Assembly: GCA_977017575.1 (NCBI GenBank)
Contig: CDRNVI010000004.1
Span: 620,001 to 684,000, forward strand
Length of the DNA stretch: 64,000 bases
Direction: 5' to 3'
Source of the DNA: Paramoeba atlantica
Lineage: Eukaryota > Discosea
How positions within the stretch are numbered: position 1 is the stretch's first letter; each line of letters starts with the position of its first letter. Below the pieces are notes generated by a model. The model was not told the origin of the DNA. It worked only from the letters and a program-made list of their open reading frames with translations, and made no database searches. This document shows, one piece after another, positions 30,548 through 40,800 of the stretch. Position numbers and translations under genes: made by a program.

Positions 30548-31300
30548 ATGATTATCGCCCTCGCAGACATAAAACTGGGTAAGGTGCGGGGCTCTATATT
30601 GTCCCCGGAAATACAGCTCAGCCAAGTTGTATCTTTGATCCATAATCCGGATCAAACTTGGAGTGTAGAGCAAGACGTCTGCGAATGGAATGGTGTCGTG
30701 TGTAGTGATGAAGGAGAAATTTGTCACATACGTTGGCAAAGTCAAGATCTCAGTGGATCCATTCTATGGAGCGCACTGCCTCACTCTCTCCAAGGAATCA
30801 GCTTAGAGAAAAACAAACTTTCAGGCACGGTGGCATGGGATCATTTACCTGCTTCATTGCACATAATCGATCTAGGGGTAAACCAATTCGTGGGAACAAT
30901 GTCCATTGGGGAACTGCCCAGGAGTTTGGTGTTCTTGTCTCTGTGCTGGAACGGGTTTGAGGGCACTGTAGACTTGACCGTCCTACCCCCCGGTTTACTA
31001 GATGTACAATTACATTGGAATAAATTATATGGAAATTTGGATCTTTCGGGACTGCCGCGGAAATTGCGTTGGCTTTACCTGAGCCAAAATAGGTTTACTG
31101 GGACCGTTGACTTGGAACATCTACCTGACAAGTTGTCTCGGCTGGATATGGAAAGCAATGCTTTTGAAGGGACAGTACGTCTTGGCTCCCTACCAGAAGC
31201 TTTGGAATCTATCGACATATCCGACAACTGCTTTTCACAGATTTTGCCTCAGCCTCCACCGCGTGTGGTTAACGTTGGAATACAACGAGGTCCAAAGTGA
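30548..31300 (+). CDS. LRR family protein 4 (intact)
   Basis: A 250-residue protein with a very short head (MIIALADIKLGKVRGSILSP), the cap VCEWNGVVC, and eight regular LRRs (for example DLTVLPPGLLDVQLHWNKLYGN, DLEHLPDKLSRLDMESNAFEG). It lacks the longer variable N-terminus of other members. The ATG lies two bases after TAG in TTTTTAGATG, so translation could start almost at a splice acceptor. It ends in TGA. No membrane segment or signal peptide is evident. Function unknown. Confidence 0.85.
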   Translation: MIIALADIKLGKVRGSILSPEIQLSQVVSLIHNPDQTWSVEQDVCEWNGVVCSDEGEICHIRWQSQDLSGSILWSALPHSLQGISLEKNKLSGTVAWDHLPASLHIIDLGVNQFVGTMSIGELPRSLVFLSLCWNGFEGTVDLTVLPPGLLDVQLHWNKLYGNLDLSGLPRKLRWLYLSQNRFTGTVDLEHLPDKLSRLDMESNAFEGTVRLGSLPEALESIDISDNCFSQILPQPPPRVVNVGIQRGPK

Positions 31301-31851
31301 GTTATTCATTTAAAGAAACCTAGAGTAAGTTACTCTGAGTAACCAACATTAATACATGTACCCCCTTATGCAGGGGGTATGTACCCTCCTTTATAGACTC
31401 TAGAAGTCTCATAACTCTAAAGTGTTATGAAGCAATGCATGTACATGACATTTGTGAACGTTGTAACTGCCTATTGTTCCGGAAATGTGTTGAAATGTGT
31501 TTTGTAAATGTTCAAACTACATATTTTCTTCAAAAATAAATAGAAAAATAAATGACAAAAAATTACCAGTTTAAATTCTAGGGTACATTTTTGCCGAAAT
31601 ACTACCTTTTATTTTGTATCATATATTTTCTGGCATCATTCACTATGGTAGGCCTAATTCATGGGTTCAAATAAGATGTACATCAGACGTACCGTCCCCG
31701 ACATGGACGTACGTTTCGTCAGAAAAGGGGTTTCTTCAAGAAGATCTCACGTGCATTGTTGCTCTCTTAGCAATGCCCCGCAAAATTCGAACCGAGTCCT
31801 ATTTTCCCTTCATTCTAATAAGATTAGAATTTATTTTAAAATTACCGAATA
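31301..31851. other. Intergenic, no gene
   Basis: AT-rich. Small ORFs overlap the adjoining transposon end; nothing recognised. Confidence 0.4.
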
Positions 31852-33486
31852 TACAGGGGGGGTCACCAAAAAGGTGGGGGGTCTAAAATTTGTACCGTGC
31901 GAGCTTTTGACCTAATTCCTTCGGCATTCAACAGATCTCGAAATTTTAAGACTACTGGCACCATTGTTGCCGCCCCTGAAGCTGATATGACGTCATGATA
32001 AAATTTTACTGAATTTTTTGCCTGAAAATTCTGCAAAAAATCGGATTTTTATCATTTTTTATCATTTTAGCCCATTAATCTATGAATAAAATACCACTTA
32101 ACTCTTTCTAACACATCTTTTATGCCGAAAACACTTCGCCGCCAGAGGCGCACCCTCTCGACGCAACAAATCACTTATGAAACACGTAATTTGCGTCCAT
32201 GAGGTACAAAACCAGGGACGTTCGATTACAGACACTGCTGCTCTTATGAAATGCAGTGAAGCAACTGTCTCTCGATGGGTTAAACGCCACCGGGAGACAG
32301 GAGGGTTAGAACGTATAAAATACATACGTAAGAATGCGATTGATAATGAAGAGTTTCGAATAATGTTAGAATCTATTGTAGATGAAGAAATTCAACGTAG
32401 TCCCATTGGCTGTCCATCTTGGAGGTGGGTTCACCGCCAGATCGATCAAACCAAGTACCCATGCTCTCTTTCGTCTGTGAAAAGATCACTGAAAAGGAGT
32501 GGGTACATAAGCAGAAAAATGAGGAAAGTTCCTCATCTCACGCCTCAGCACAAATTCGACCGCCTGGAGTTGGCAAATCGTTTGGAGAGGTTCACCCCTT
32601 TTCAATACGCCCGTATTCTGTGGAAGGTACTAAGGAACTAGGGTGGGTGCCATTTGGGCTAATTTTTGGAATGTGTTTGTGTTTTTTTTTACCCACCCTC
32701 AAAAGATAGAGTGGTTTTTTTTGGTCAAGGGGCACCTTATTTGCAATACCTCAGGTGCAGGGGTATAGCGCACCCCACCTCCCTAGCTTAGGCGCACGAT
32801 TGACAACCCTTGCTGCGATGATCTGCTCTCGCGCGGGTTGAGCGCCGAGAGGCACCTCATCTCTAATCTGGGGAAACCATAGCCCTCGTTTGGCCAAAAG
32901 GTTTTAATAACAACAACAATAACAACAACAACAGCTAATGAAACGTTTCTCTCTGCCATGACAAAACGAAATGGTTTCTACAACTGGTTAAAGCGTAAAC
33001 CAGCGGCAACAGTGATCATGGATAACGCTCCGGGCCATAATCACGCCCGCCGCGTCGGCAGAGACATGGGTATCAGCATTCCTGATTGAAATTTGTGGAG
33101 CATGATGGATCACCACATAAAATTTACTCTCCGCCCCACAAACCGTAAGGAACTACAAGCTGCAATTCCAAAAGCGCTTGATTATCTATTATCTGATATG
33201 AAAGCATCGTATAATAATACTTTGACGAGCTTCCCGTCCCGAATCAGACTTCTTCGAGAAAAAAACGGGGGATCAATAATGAAATAATGAGAAAATCCAA
33301 ATATACAAAAAACAAAAAAACCTGTTTTTTGCCGACTCACCATTATCACTCAACCTTATATGCCTAAGTAGTTATAACTCACGTAGTCTTAAAATTTCGA
33401 GATCTGTTGAATGCCGAAGGAATTAGGTCAAAAGCTCGCACGGTACAAATTTTAGACCCCCCACTCTTTTCGTGACCCCCCTTGTA
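31852..33486 (+). mobile_element. Tc1/IS630-like transposon with long inverted ends, nested insertion
   Basis: The ends are inverted over about 100 bp. Left is TACAGGGGGGGTCACCAAAA, through TCTAAAATTTGTACCGTGCG and CCTAATTCCTTCGGCATTCA. Right (33,388-33,486) is the inverse. TA flanks both sides. The transposase frame begins at ATG 32,177 with an HTH (SITDTAALMKCSEATVSRWVKRHRE). After an insertion (about 32,639-32,934) the DDE part reads TVIMDNAPGHNHARR and NLWSMMDHHIKF to 33,287. A TGA before NLWSMM and missing sequence between HTH and DDE show it is inactive. Confidence 0.85.
32639..32934 (+). mobile_element. SINE-like insertion with (CAA)n tail inside the Tc1 element
   Basis: The segment interrupts the transposase frame. 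It starts near AGGGTGGGTGCC and ends with a TAACAACAACAATAACAACA tail, typical of a SINE or truncated LINE 3' end. TAAGGAAC on the left and TAATGAAAC on the right look like a degraded target duplication. It is richer in GC than its host element. A weak B-box-like string (GGTTGAGCGCC) is not enough to call a tRNA-derived promoter. Confidence 0.55.
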
Positions 33487-34238
33487 TACCGTCCCCCCCC
33501 CCTATTTACTATTTAGTACCTTGCCCCCCCTATTTAGTGTTTAATTTCAAGGCTTCGCAGAAATTGGCGCCGCGAAGCGGTGCCGATTTTTTTTTTGTAC
33601 AACCCCGTTCACGAAAAATGGGACCAACCTTGAAAGAGCTGCGAGACTTGTTTTTAGTTAATTTCTTTTTAGGCATACTCAGATTACCACAGAGAACACC
33701 GAAAAAATAGTGCCGAAGCGCAAGGAAATGGACCATTGTCGCCTGGGTTAGACGCAAAGCTTTTATAAGCAGTAGGGGAAATAAAGGGTCTTAACTCCGA
33801 TGTATCGCGCGGAGCTGATGACGATATCAGCCTTGACGCTTTGTCCCCTGAAAAGGAAGCACCCGTTCCACAATTAATTCCAGATCCAAGTGACGAACAA
33901 TTCAAGTCCTTGGAGAAAAAATCAATGCCAGGGATGCAATTATCAAGAGGCTGCTTAACAAGTTCTGCAAGACTAAACGAAAGATTAGAACTCTTGAAAG
34001 AGTGTGGAGGATTTCATGGAGCCCGGAACGCGGAGAACATCAGCTGGTTCGTTTCGAAAGTTTTCGAGTGTAGTTTCGGTATCAACGAACATGGCGCCGC
34101 AAAGCGGCACCGTTTTTTTCCGCTCATTTTTTAATTTTTTATCAGTTTTTCACGTCTTTTTCATTGATCTTTCCTCTCCCCTACTTAGTGTTTAATTTTG
34201 CCCAATTCTACTAAACACTAAATAGGGGGGGGACGGTA
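33487..34238. repeat. MITE with CCGTCCCCCCC ends and two GC hairpins
   Basis: The ends are TACCGTCCCCCCCCTATTTA and CTAAATAGGGGGGGACGGTA, with TA at both. It abuts the right end of the Tc1 element, so one insertion used the TA beside the other. Hairpins GGCGCCGCGAAGCGGTGCC (33,566-33,584) and GGCGCCGCAAAGCGGCACC (34,093-34,111) lie near its two ends. The interior (about 33,930-34,010) is homologous to 44,485-44,560. Confidence 0.7.
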
Positions 34239-34284
34239 AATGTTTAGAGGTTTATAAAAACCTTTTCTAGTTCGTCGGAAAAAT

Positions 34285-35283
34285 ATGCCATTTTCATACC
34301 GGTACAAAATTATGCCCCTTTCACCCGCTTTTTCCATGTCCGTTTCGAGTTTTTTGTTTTCTGATATTGGCTCACCGCCTTCGAAACGACGTAAACAGGA
34401 TTACGAAGCACAGCCTATCATCGGGGGAACAAACTCCACCCAGAGCAGGAGTGCAAGAGTCCGATCTGCGAATCTTCCTCAAGAATACGAGCTCGCACGT
34501 TTGATTCGAGACATGGAAGGGACGCATCCCTCATGGACGATCGAAACTCCTGCGTGTGACTGGGACGGTGTTACGTGTGATGACAAGGGAGAAGTGAACG
34601 AAGTGAATTGGCACCATAAGGTAGTAACAGGCACCATACACCTTTCTTACCTGCCCTCACATGTTACACTGTTCTCTGTGGCTCAAGATAAGGAAGCTAA
34701 AGGATGTACCGGTGAGGTGTCCTGGGAAGAATTACCCTCCAAGCTGGAGTATTTATGTCTTAGTGGTAATCAATTTAGTGGGGCTGTAGACTTGACGGTT
34801 TTGCCAGATACCCTACAGTCGTTGTATTTGAACAAAAACAAATTTAGCGGAAGCATTTCTCTTACACATTTGCACGCCACGATGAGAACACTTACATTGG
34901 ATCACAACGCTCTCGATGGATCCCTGGATTTGACATCCTTACCGGAAAGCATGACCTATCTTACTTTGAATCATAATAAATTTACCGGAAGTATTTGTTT
35001 GGATTTACTTCCTCCAAAGATGAACTCACTATATCTCAATTGCAACGCGTTGTCCGGGACATTGGGTCTAAACAAACTACGTGAGCGAAGCCTGGTTCTA
35101 TTACATCTCCATGACAATAAATTTTCGGGTAATGTAGATTTGTCCCATCTTCCATTCCAATTAAAATATTTTACAGTGGCCAATAACCAGGATCTTTGCG
35201 GAGAAGTGAAAAAAACTTCCCTACGGTTCAAAGTGGGGAAAGAGAGTTGCGTGGAAGGTACAGAAATTAAAATTATAGATTAG
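34285..35283 (+). CDS. LRR family protein 5 (intact), with NLS-like head
   Basis: 332 residues, the longest member. The N-terminal 60 residues include GSPPSKRRKQDYE, a basic cluster like a nuclear localisation signal. VRSANLPQEYELARLI and the cap ACDWDGVTC follow, then nine LRRs (DLTVLPDTLQSLYLNKNKFSG, DLTSLPESMTYLTLNHNKFTG). The C-terminus breaks the repeat with KKTSLRFKVGKES. The start is the first ATG (34,285), 47 bp after a MITE end, so the upstream untranslated region is largely transposon. The same KRRK motif recurs in gene 8. Function unknown. Confidence 0.85.
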   Translation: MPFSYRYKIMPLSPAFSMSVSSFLFSDIGSPPSKRRKQDYEAQPIIGGTNSTQSRSARVRSANLPQEYELARLIRDMEGTHPSWTIETPACDWDGVTCDDKGEVNEVNWHHKVVTGTIHLSYLPSHVTLFSVAQDKEAKGCTGEVSWEELPSKLEYLCLSGNQFSGAVDLTVLPDTLQSLYLNKNKFSGSISLTHLHATMRTLTLDHNALDGSLDLTSLPESMTYLTLNHNKFTGSICLDLLPPKMNSLYLNCNALSGTLGLNKLRERSLVLLHLHDNKFSGNVDLSHLPFQLKYFTVANNQDLCGEVKKTSLRFKVGKESCVEGTEIKIID

Positions 35284-35354
35284 TTTTTTGTTTGTGGTTG
35301 ACTTAGTTCATGATGTGATTGAAGAAAACAAATGAGGGGCTACAGGGGCTTCGC

Positions 35355-35480
35355 CAGAGACCGCACCGAGAACTCTCCGTTAAACGCGGAGGTAGTTTTC
35401 AACGCGAAGCGCGCAGCAGTGGTGACTTACTGTATAAATTGAAAATAGGCACCGCGTTTACCGAAAAGATAGAAATGAGA
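35355..35480. repeat. Short inverted-repeat element, related to 3.59-3.70 kb
   Basis: GTTAAACGCGGAGGTAGTTT leads into AACGCGAAGCGCGC, then ACCGCGTTTACC in inverted orientation. The same words occur in reverse at 3590-3705. Confidence 0.5.
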
Positions 35481-35607
35481 ATTACATGCAATTCATACGA
35501 TAGCAAACCAGATGTATAAGCTGCGTCTTGAGAAAGCGTGCTCATTATTTGTTTCTTCCAAAAAGCGTGCAATCCTTGAATTCCATGTTTTCTTACTCAC
35601 TGCATCA

Positions 35608-35721
35608 TACACCCCTTAAAGGATTAAAGCAGACCCTCCCCTTAAGTTTTTGACCTAATTATAATAAAAATAATAATACTTAATAGAAACGAAGGGGGAC
35701 TGCTATCCTTTAAGGGGTGTA
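35608..35721. repeat. Mini-MITE, 114 bp
   Basis: TACACCCCTTAAAGGATTAA and CTATCCTTTAAGGGGTGTA form near-perfect inverted ends with TA flanks. It lies 47 bp upstream of the ATG of LRR copy 6. Confidence 0.7.
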
Positions 35722-35767
35722 TAGGTCCACTTTTTTTTGCTTGTGTACGCAATCTGTTAAGCTTTGC

Positions 35768-36396
35768 ATGTCATCAGAAACTAGTGAGGTCAGTGCCGTT
35801 TCACGCGCTGGAAAAGTTCGAGGTAATGTGTTTTGTCCAGAGAATGAATTTGCAATGCTTATTCAAAAAGTACAGAATCCGCATTCTTCCTGGGACTCAA
35901 ATACACCACTTTCTCAACGCAAAGGATTGGAATACAAACTGTGCTGGAAAAAGTCAACTGGGACAATTATAAGCTTCAGGGGTCGATTTGCTGGGAGTAC
36001 TTACCAAGATCTCTTACATATTTCTCCGTTCATTACAATCAATTAACAGGGGAACTTCAAATGAGTAATCTGCCGCCTCAGCTTGCGTACTTCTTTGTGG
36101 ATAGCAACAACCTCATTGGAACCCCGGATTTTACTCGTCTCCCTCAAACAATGAATGTTCTAGGACTTTCGGAGAACTTGTTTCACGGAGTATTGGACTT
36201 CAGTAAGATATCTGACTCACTAAGCGCTATTTGGCTGCAGGATAACGTGGAGCTAGGGGGAATTTTGGGGGAACATGTGATGCCAAAGCGAACAACGTAC
36301 GATATGAGAGGAACAAATATTGAGGTTTGGAATGGTAAACGTAAGAGAGATACGACTCGATGGGCAGACGGACGAATAACTTACCAATATTACTGA
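35768..36396 (+). pseudogene. LRR family member 6, frame-broken
   Basis: From ATG 35,768: AGKVRGNVFCPENEFAMLIQ, then QNPHSSWDSNTP, where the cap should follow. There the frame shifts, apparently twice between 35,915 and 35,960. The LRR part (QGSICWEYLPRSLTYFSVHYNQLTG) then runs in another frame to 36,396. The remaining LRRs are regular. The cap cysteines are not readable in one frame. It is a recent pseudogene or is affected by sequence errors. Confidence 0.75.
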
Positions 36397-36840
36397 TGAA
36401 GCCAGCTTACCAATATTATACTGATGTGTGTCCGGGTGTGGCTGAGTAGGGAAGGGATGAATTTTTCATTCTCATTTTCCTCATTCATTATTTCTCAATG
36501 CCTAGATAATGGCAAAGTCAATTCAATCAAAAAAAAGTCTCTTGCTGTACCCCTCTACCTAAGAGTCCGATTTTGGGCATTTGGACTCTAAAGTGGGGGC
36601 CAGCATTCTTTCATAAAATTTCAATATTGCCGGTTTCTTTTTTTCTCCATTTCTTTCTCTAATTTTTTTCTCTAATGAAGGTCGGCGTATGTGCTATCGA
36701 TAAGATAGCAGTGCCGGTAGAAATGGAAAACGAAAACTGGATGAGTTGCGCCGCGAAACGGCAAGGTTTTTTTACAGTGAGGAACAATTTTCAGACCCAC
36801 GAAAAACAATTCAGGCGCCCCCTCTTACTTCGTTTCTGCT
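36397..36840. other. Intergenic, no gene
   Basis: Repeat-rich, with a GC-hairpin-like word (GCGCCGCGAAACGGC, 36,749-36,763). No supported gene. Confidence 0.4.
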
Positions 36841-36844
36841 TAAA

Positions 36845-37382
36845 AGGGGCGAAGGGGGTTGCAGCTGAATCTGGGAGGGGTCTAAAATTTGTAAAACCTG
36901 GCCAATTTTAGAAAATCATAGCGCATTGGACAGCTCTCGCAAATCCCTCTGGTGGAAAATACGTCGTTTCCCGCCGTTTCGAGCCTTACCGTTTTCATAA
37001 CGAAAATGCAAAAAGAAAACTAGCAATGTTACATAATTTTTGTATTTTTGGCATGTTGTTTTACGTTCTTTCAGTATCCGTGAATGAAAGGTGAGTCCAT
37101 TCACCAGGAGGTGTCTTAAAAGGCTCATTGCCATTCAGTGGGCAACCGATGGTAGAATGCGTTGTCTGGAGAGGTACGCCAAAACAGGGTCTTATTCTGA
37201 GGTAAGCTGTGCAAAAGACCTTGCAATTGACGTTTTCGACCTTATCCACGCTATGCAAGATGTGGAAAACGATGGAAAACGCACTTTCCACCCGAGGGAT
37301 TCGCGAGAGCTCTCGAATGCGCTATTATTTTCTAAAGTTTACAAATCTTAGACCCCCCAGATTTAGCTGCACCCCCCTGTAT
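36845..37382. repeat. MITE with GGGTCTAAAATTTGTAAA ends
   Basis: The left end is GCAGCTGAATCTGGGAGGGG, then TCTAAAATTTGTAAAAC. The right end is the inverse, TACAAATCTTAGACCCCCCA, then GATTTAGCTGCACCCCCC. The sub-terminal word GCGAGAGCTCTCGAATGCGC near 37,303 is shared with elements at 42.8, 55.3 and 59.7-60.5 kb. Confidence 0.65.
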
Positions 37383-37540
37383 TAAGGGGGGGTCACAGTA
37401 ACTAACACATTATTTACCACATTACCAGATACATGGTATGCGACAATATATCGTAGTCCTACAGCGTTATCTTTGACATTCAAAGTATACCACGAGTAGA
37501 ATCAAGCTCCGTATCATCCTATACCCTTATAAAATTAACC

Positions 37541-39043
37541 ATGTTCCACTCCCGAAGTGTTGTACAACCAGGTGACATCCTCTTTCTCTCCTCTGGCTAC
37601 AACTTCGTCCACTGCGTTGAGATCCCTGTTCCGACCTCACCGCCCTCCACCTCCCCGGACGCCGTACACATCCGGGGCTGTACCCTCCCCTACTCCCGGC
37701 TCATCGGGCAACGCTACGGCACCACTCTGGAGGTTTTCCCCTCCGTATCCACAACCTCCCAACGTCACCCCTCTCGACGTCGCAAAGTTGTGGTTTCCTC
37801 TGTGAAATCAAAAGACTCAAAGACAACAATGAAACAACAACAACAGCAATCCGCTCCCCCTTCTTCTCAGAACGCGGAGGAGATGGAGGGTGGGACCACA
37901 AAAAATAAAGAGATCGAGGGTGGGACCATAAAACATAAGCAGATGGAGGGTGAGACCATAAAACATAAGCAGATGGAGGGTGAGACAAAAATAAAGGAGA
38001 CGGAGGGTGAGACACTAAAAAATAAAGAGGCAGAGGGTACTACCCCACAACCCAACCCCACAGAGCGTGAGGCTCCGCCTCCGTCTCCCCCCGCCTCCCC
38101 CCCTCCCACGGAGCACGGGGAACACGGGCACGGGACCCCCCCTCCCCCCCCTCCCCCCCCTCCCCTCACCCTCTCCCTCCTGCGCCCCACCCCCCCCCTC
38201 TGGCGCCTCACCCTCCCCCCCCGCACCCAGTTCATCCACGACCGGGACGCCGGCCTCATCCTCTCCGGGCTGCGCCTCCCCCCCGGGGCGGCCGTGCTGG
38301 AGGCCGGCACCGGCAGCGCGGCCCTCACCCACGACCTCGCGCGCGCGGTCTCCCCCCACGGGGTCGTGCACACCGTGGAGTTCCACCGGGGGCGGCATGA
38401 GGCCGCAAAGGGGGAGGTGGAGCGGCACGGGCTCGGGGGGGTGGTGCGGTGCTACTGGGGGGATGTGATGGCGGGGGGAGGGGGGGGAGGGGAGGGGGGA
38501 AAAGAGGGGGTAGCCCCTGAATGGGGAGAAAAGGCATTGGATGGGATTTTTTTAGATCTCCCCAAGCCTTGGGTTTTTGTGGAGAATCACTCACGAATAG
38601 GTGAGTGGGGGTTGAAACCGGGGGGAATGTTTTGTGCCTTCTCCCCGTGTGTGGAACAGGTGCAAAAGGTGGTGGGGGCACTGAGGAGCCACCCCTTGTT
38701 TACGGAGATTCGGGTGTGTGAGTGTCAGCCGCGGTTTTATGACCCCATGGTGCGGAATGTAAAATCGAGGAGTTGTCTTTCGGAGGAGAGAGTGGGCGAA
38801 AGTGGAAAAGACATCTCCATGGACGAAAGAACGACGGGTAGAAGGGGTTCAAAACGTGGTAAGGATTCCGATGAAGAAGAGTGTGACTCGTTTGTAACGG
38901 ACGAAAAAAAGGGCTTCTTTTCGGAGAAAGGGTCACATTCTGAATCAAGGTCCACTGGAGTGTTAGTTCCACGGAACGGCACGATTGCGCACACGGCTTT
39001 CTTGATTTTCGCCAGGCGGACTATCGAATATCAGAGTGCATAA
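37541..39043 (+). CDS. TRMT61A: tRNA (adenine58-N1)-methyltransferase catalytic subunit, Trm61-like
   Basis: 500 residues. The N-terminal domain (GDILFLSSGYNFVHCVEIP, then LPYSRLIGQRYG) is the small beta domain of Trm61. A low-complexity insert (about 88-225) follows, with six 10-12-residue repeats (EGETIKHKQM) and a Pro run. The methyltransferase fold has TQFIHDRDAGLI, EAGTGSAALTHDLA (SAM loop, about 254-267), HTVEFHRGRHEAAKGEVERH, IFLDLPKPW and AFSPCVEQVQ. Trm61 with Trm6 makes m1A58 in tRNA. The C-terminal 100 residues are charged and unrelated. The coding region is far more GC-rich than its surroundings. No partner subunit is in the window. Confidence 0.93.
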   Translation: MFHSRSVVQPGDILFLSSGYNFVHCVEIPVPTSPPSTSPDAVHIRGCTLPYSRLIGQRYGTTLEVFPSVSTTSQRHPSRRRKVVVSSVKSKDSKTTMKQQQQQSAPPSSQNAEEMEGGTTKNKEIEGGTIKHKQMEGETIKHKQMEGETKIKETEGETLKNKEAEGTTPQPNPTEREAPPPSPPASPPPTEHGEHGHGTPPPPPPPPPLTLSLLRPTPPLWRLTLPPRTQFIHDRDAGLILSGLRLPPGAAVLEAGTGSAALTHDLARAVSPHGVVHTVEFHRGRHEAAKGEVERHGLGGVVRCYWGDVMAGGGGGGEGGKEGVAPEWGEKALDGIFLDLPKPWVFVENHSRIGEWGLKPGGMFCAFSPCVEQVQKVVGALRSHPLFTEIRVCECQPRFYDPMVRNVKSRSCLSEERVGESGKDISMDERTTGRRGSKRGKDSDEEECDSFVTDEKKGFFSEKGSHSESRSTGVLVPRNGTIAHTAFLIFARRTIEYQSA

Positions 39044-39182
39044 TTGAGAAACGTGCTGTATGTTGGATTATTGGCGCTCTGCATTGTGTTAGCTCTTGCG
39101 CTCTCGTTTTTGTTATGGTTATTTTCGACGTTTCACTTGTTTTCCCCTCGACGTTTTACTATCATTTAATAGAATGAACATC

Positions 39183-39263
39183 GCATGACTACGGACTATT
39201 AGCATGACTACATAGCATGACTACGGACTATTAGCATGACTACATAGCATGACTACGGACTAT
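39183..39263 (+). repeat. 32-bp tandem repeat, about 2.5 copies
   Basis: The unit is GCATGACTACGGACTATTAG followed by CATGACTACATA, two full copies and a partial third, just downstream of the Trm61 gene. It also contains an internal sub-repeat (GCATGACTAC). Confidence 0.8.
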
Positions 39264-39349
39264 TGCAGCGAATGTTGAAATACAAAATTCTTTGAACAAA
39301 TGCCTAATCAAATTAATAATGTCAAATGCTCAAGATTTTAGAATACGCT

Positions 39350-40279
39350 TATAAACCCCTCCGCACCAATAAGGCACCCACCCTTAACTTTCAGCCAAAT
39401 GTCCGTTTGGGCTGATTTTTGTTGCATTTTGCAGATCTCAACATAAAGAGTTTGCGCGTGAAGAAATGAAACAAAAAGAAACGAATACGTATATTTTAGA
39501 GAATGATTACCATTTTGTCACCTTTTCTCCGTTACTCGCCACACAAGCTTTGAGGCGAGCATCTAAGCTCAAGACCCAATTATAAATATAATCTTGAGAC
39601 AATTTACGCCAAGCTTTACGTACGCTTTTTATGAGATCTTCTTTATTTGCCGGATTGTATTCATCTACAAGACTTTGTACCATGCTCCACACGTTTTCTA
39701 TTGGTGAGAGATCGGGGGAGTTGGGTGGCCAATTTTTCAAAAATTTCATTTTGTTGTCATCAAGGTACGTTTTTGTTTCCTTCGCAGTGTGAGGTGTTGC
39801 CCCATCTTGCTGAAAAATACAGTTTGGGGTGAATGGTACTTTTTTTAATGTTTTAATGTACGAAACACATGTAATTGAGTTGGATGGAAGAATAACAAAG
39901 TGTCTTTGGATTCTTTTTTTACTTCAGGGCTCAGAGTGTAAAGAATTTCAGGCGAATTGTTTTTCCAATATGTTTCACATTGACATTAAACCCGCGGGCT
40001 AGTTACCTTATCGCAACCCCGTGGCCAAGCCTCATGCGCCATAACACTTTTCCACTTTCTGTAAGACCACCCCTGGGGAGTCGATACGTATTTTTTGGCA
40101 TGAAAAGTGAATTTTTTTAAAACATACATTCAACTTTTTTATATTTTTCGAAATGACCTAAAGACAACGGGAACGTACAGATCTCAAAATTTTGCACGAT
40201 AAAGTGGTGCGATAACCCCTCTAGCCCCCCTCGTGCGAAAAATAATGGTGGGTGCCTTTTTGATGCGGAGGGGTTTAAT
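39350..40279 (-). mobile_element. Tc1/mariner-like element, internally deleted
   Basis: The ends TATAAACCCCTCCGCACCAA and TGATGCGGAGGGGTTTAATA are inverted, extended by AAGGCACCCACC. The minus-strand ORF at 39,507-39,749 keeps the Tc1 C-terminus, NWPPNSPDLSPIENVW (the last catalytic region). The HTH and the first two Asp motifs are missing, so it is non-autonomous. The fragment near 5.5-6.0 kb belongs to the same family. Confidence 0.8.
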
Positions 40280-40324
40280 AATACTTTTTCCAATGTAAAG
40301 TATATAAGTAATGATATCTGCATC

Positions 40325-40716
40325 TCGGTGACTACTGCCGCCACTATACGGTCAACCACAGCAAAGAGTTTATCACGCTCGCAGGCCATCATACAAATCA
40401 TGCCGAGGCTGCTCACAAAACCTTTAAACAATGGGTGAAGCAGCAACATTACAATTATGTGGCATCATCTATGGATATCCAACGAAACGTTGCTCTGCAA
40501 TGTGTAAAGTTTGGTTATGGTAAAACTGAACGAAAGCAAGCGTGGCAGATTAGATTTGCGAACTTGTTGCAGTGTATACTGCAGTACTTCACTTCTACTG
40601 CAATTCACTTTACTTCTACTGCAATTTTCTCGATGACGCCAGCGAGAGTTATTGCTCTTGTTCGGGAGATGATCAAGAACTTTCGTCCTGTGAGGAATAA
40701 GATTTTTTATACATAA
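40325..40716 (+). pseudogene. Merlin (IS1595-type) transposase C-terminal fragment
   Basis: The frame reads YTVNHSKEFITLAGHHTNHAE, then AAHKTFKQWVKQQHYNY, matching the third catalytic region of ISXO2-like transposases (VNHS...HTN..E). The rest to 40,716 is the variable tail. The upstream catalytic Asp regions are absent. It is distinct in sequence from the Merlin remnant at 24-26 kb. Confidence 0.7.
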
Positions 40717-40800
40717 TATGTGCTATGTGAGACTTGAGAATGAAATTTGGCCCGTCCCATAATAAGAAGCATAGTCTGCACATTCCAGAAAATTACATCT

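Noticed and set aside
32760-32930. Possible tRNA-derived SINE promoter
   Set aside because: Only a weak B-box-like string and no credible A-box or cloverleaf.
37867-38470. Long antisense and alternate-frame ORFs over the Trm61 gene
   Set aside because: They are Gly/Pro/Arg-rich by-products of the GC-rich coding strand; the + frame has clear methyltransferase motifs.
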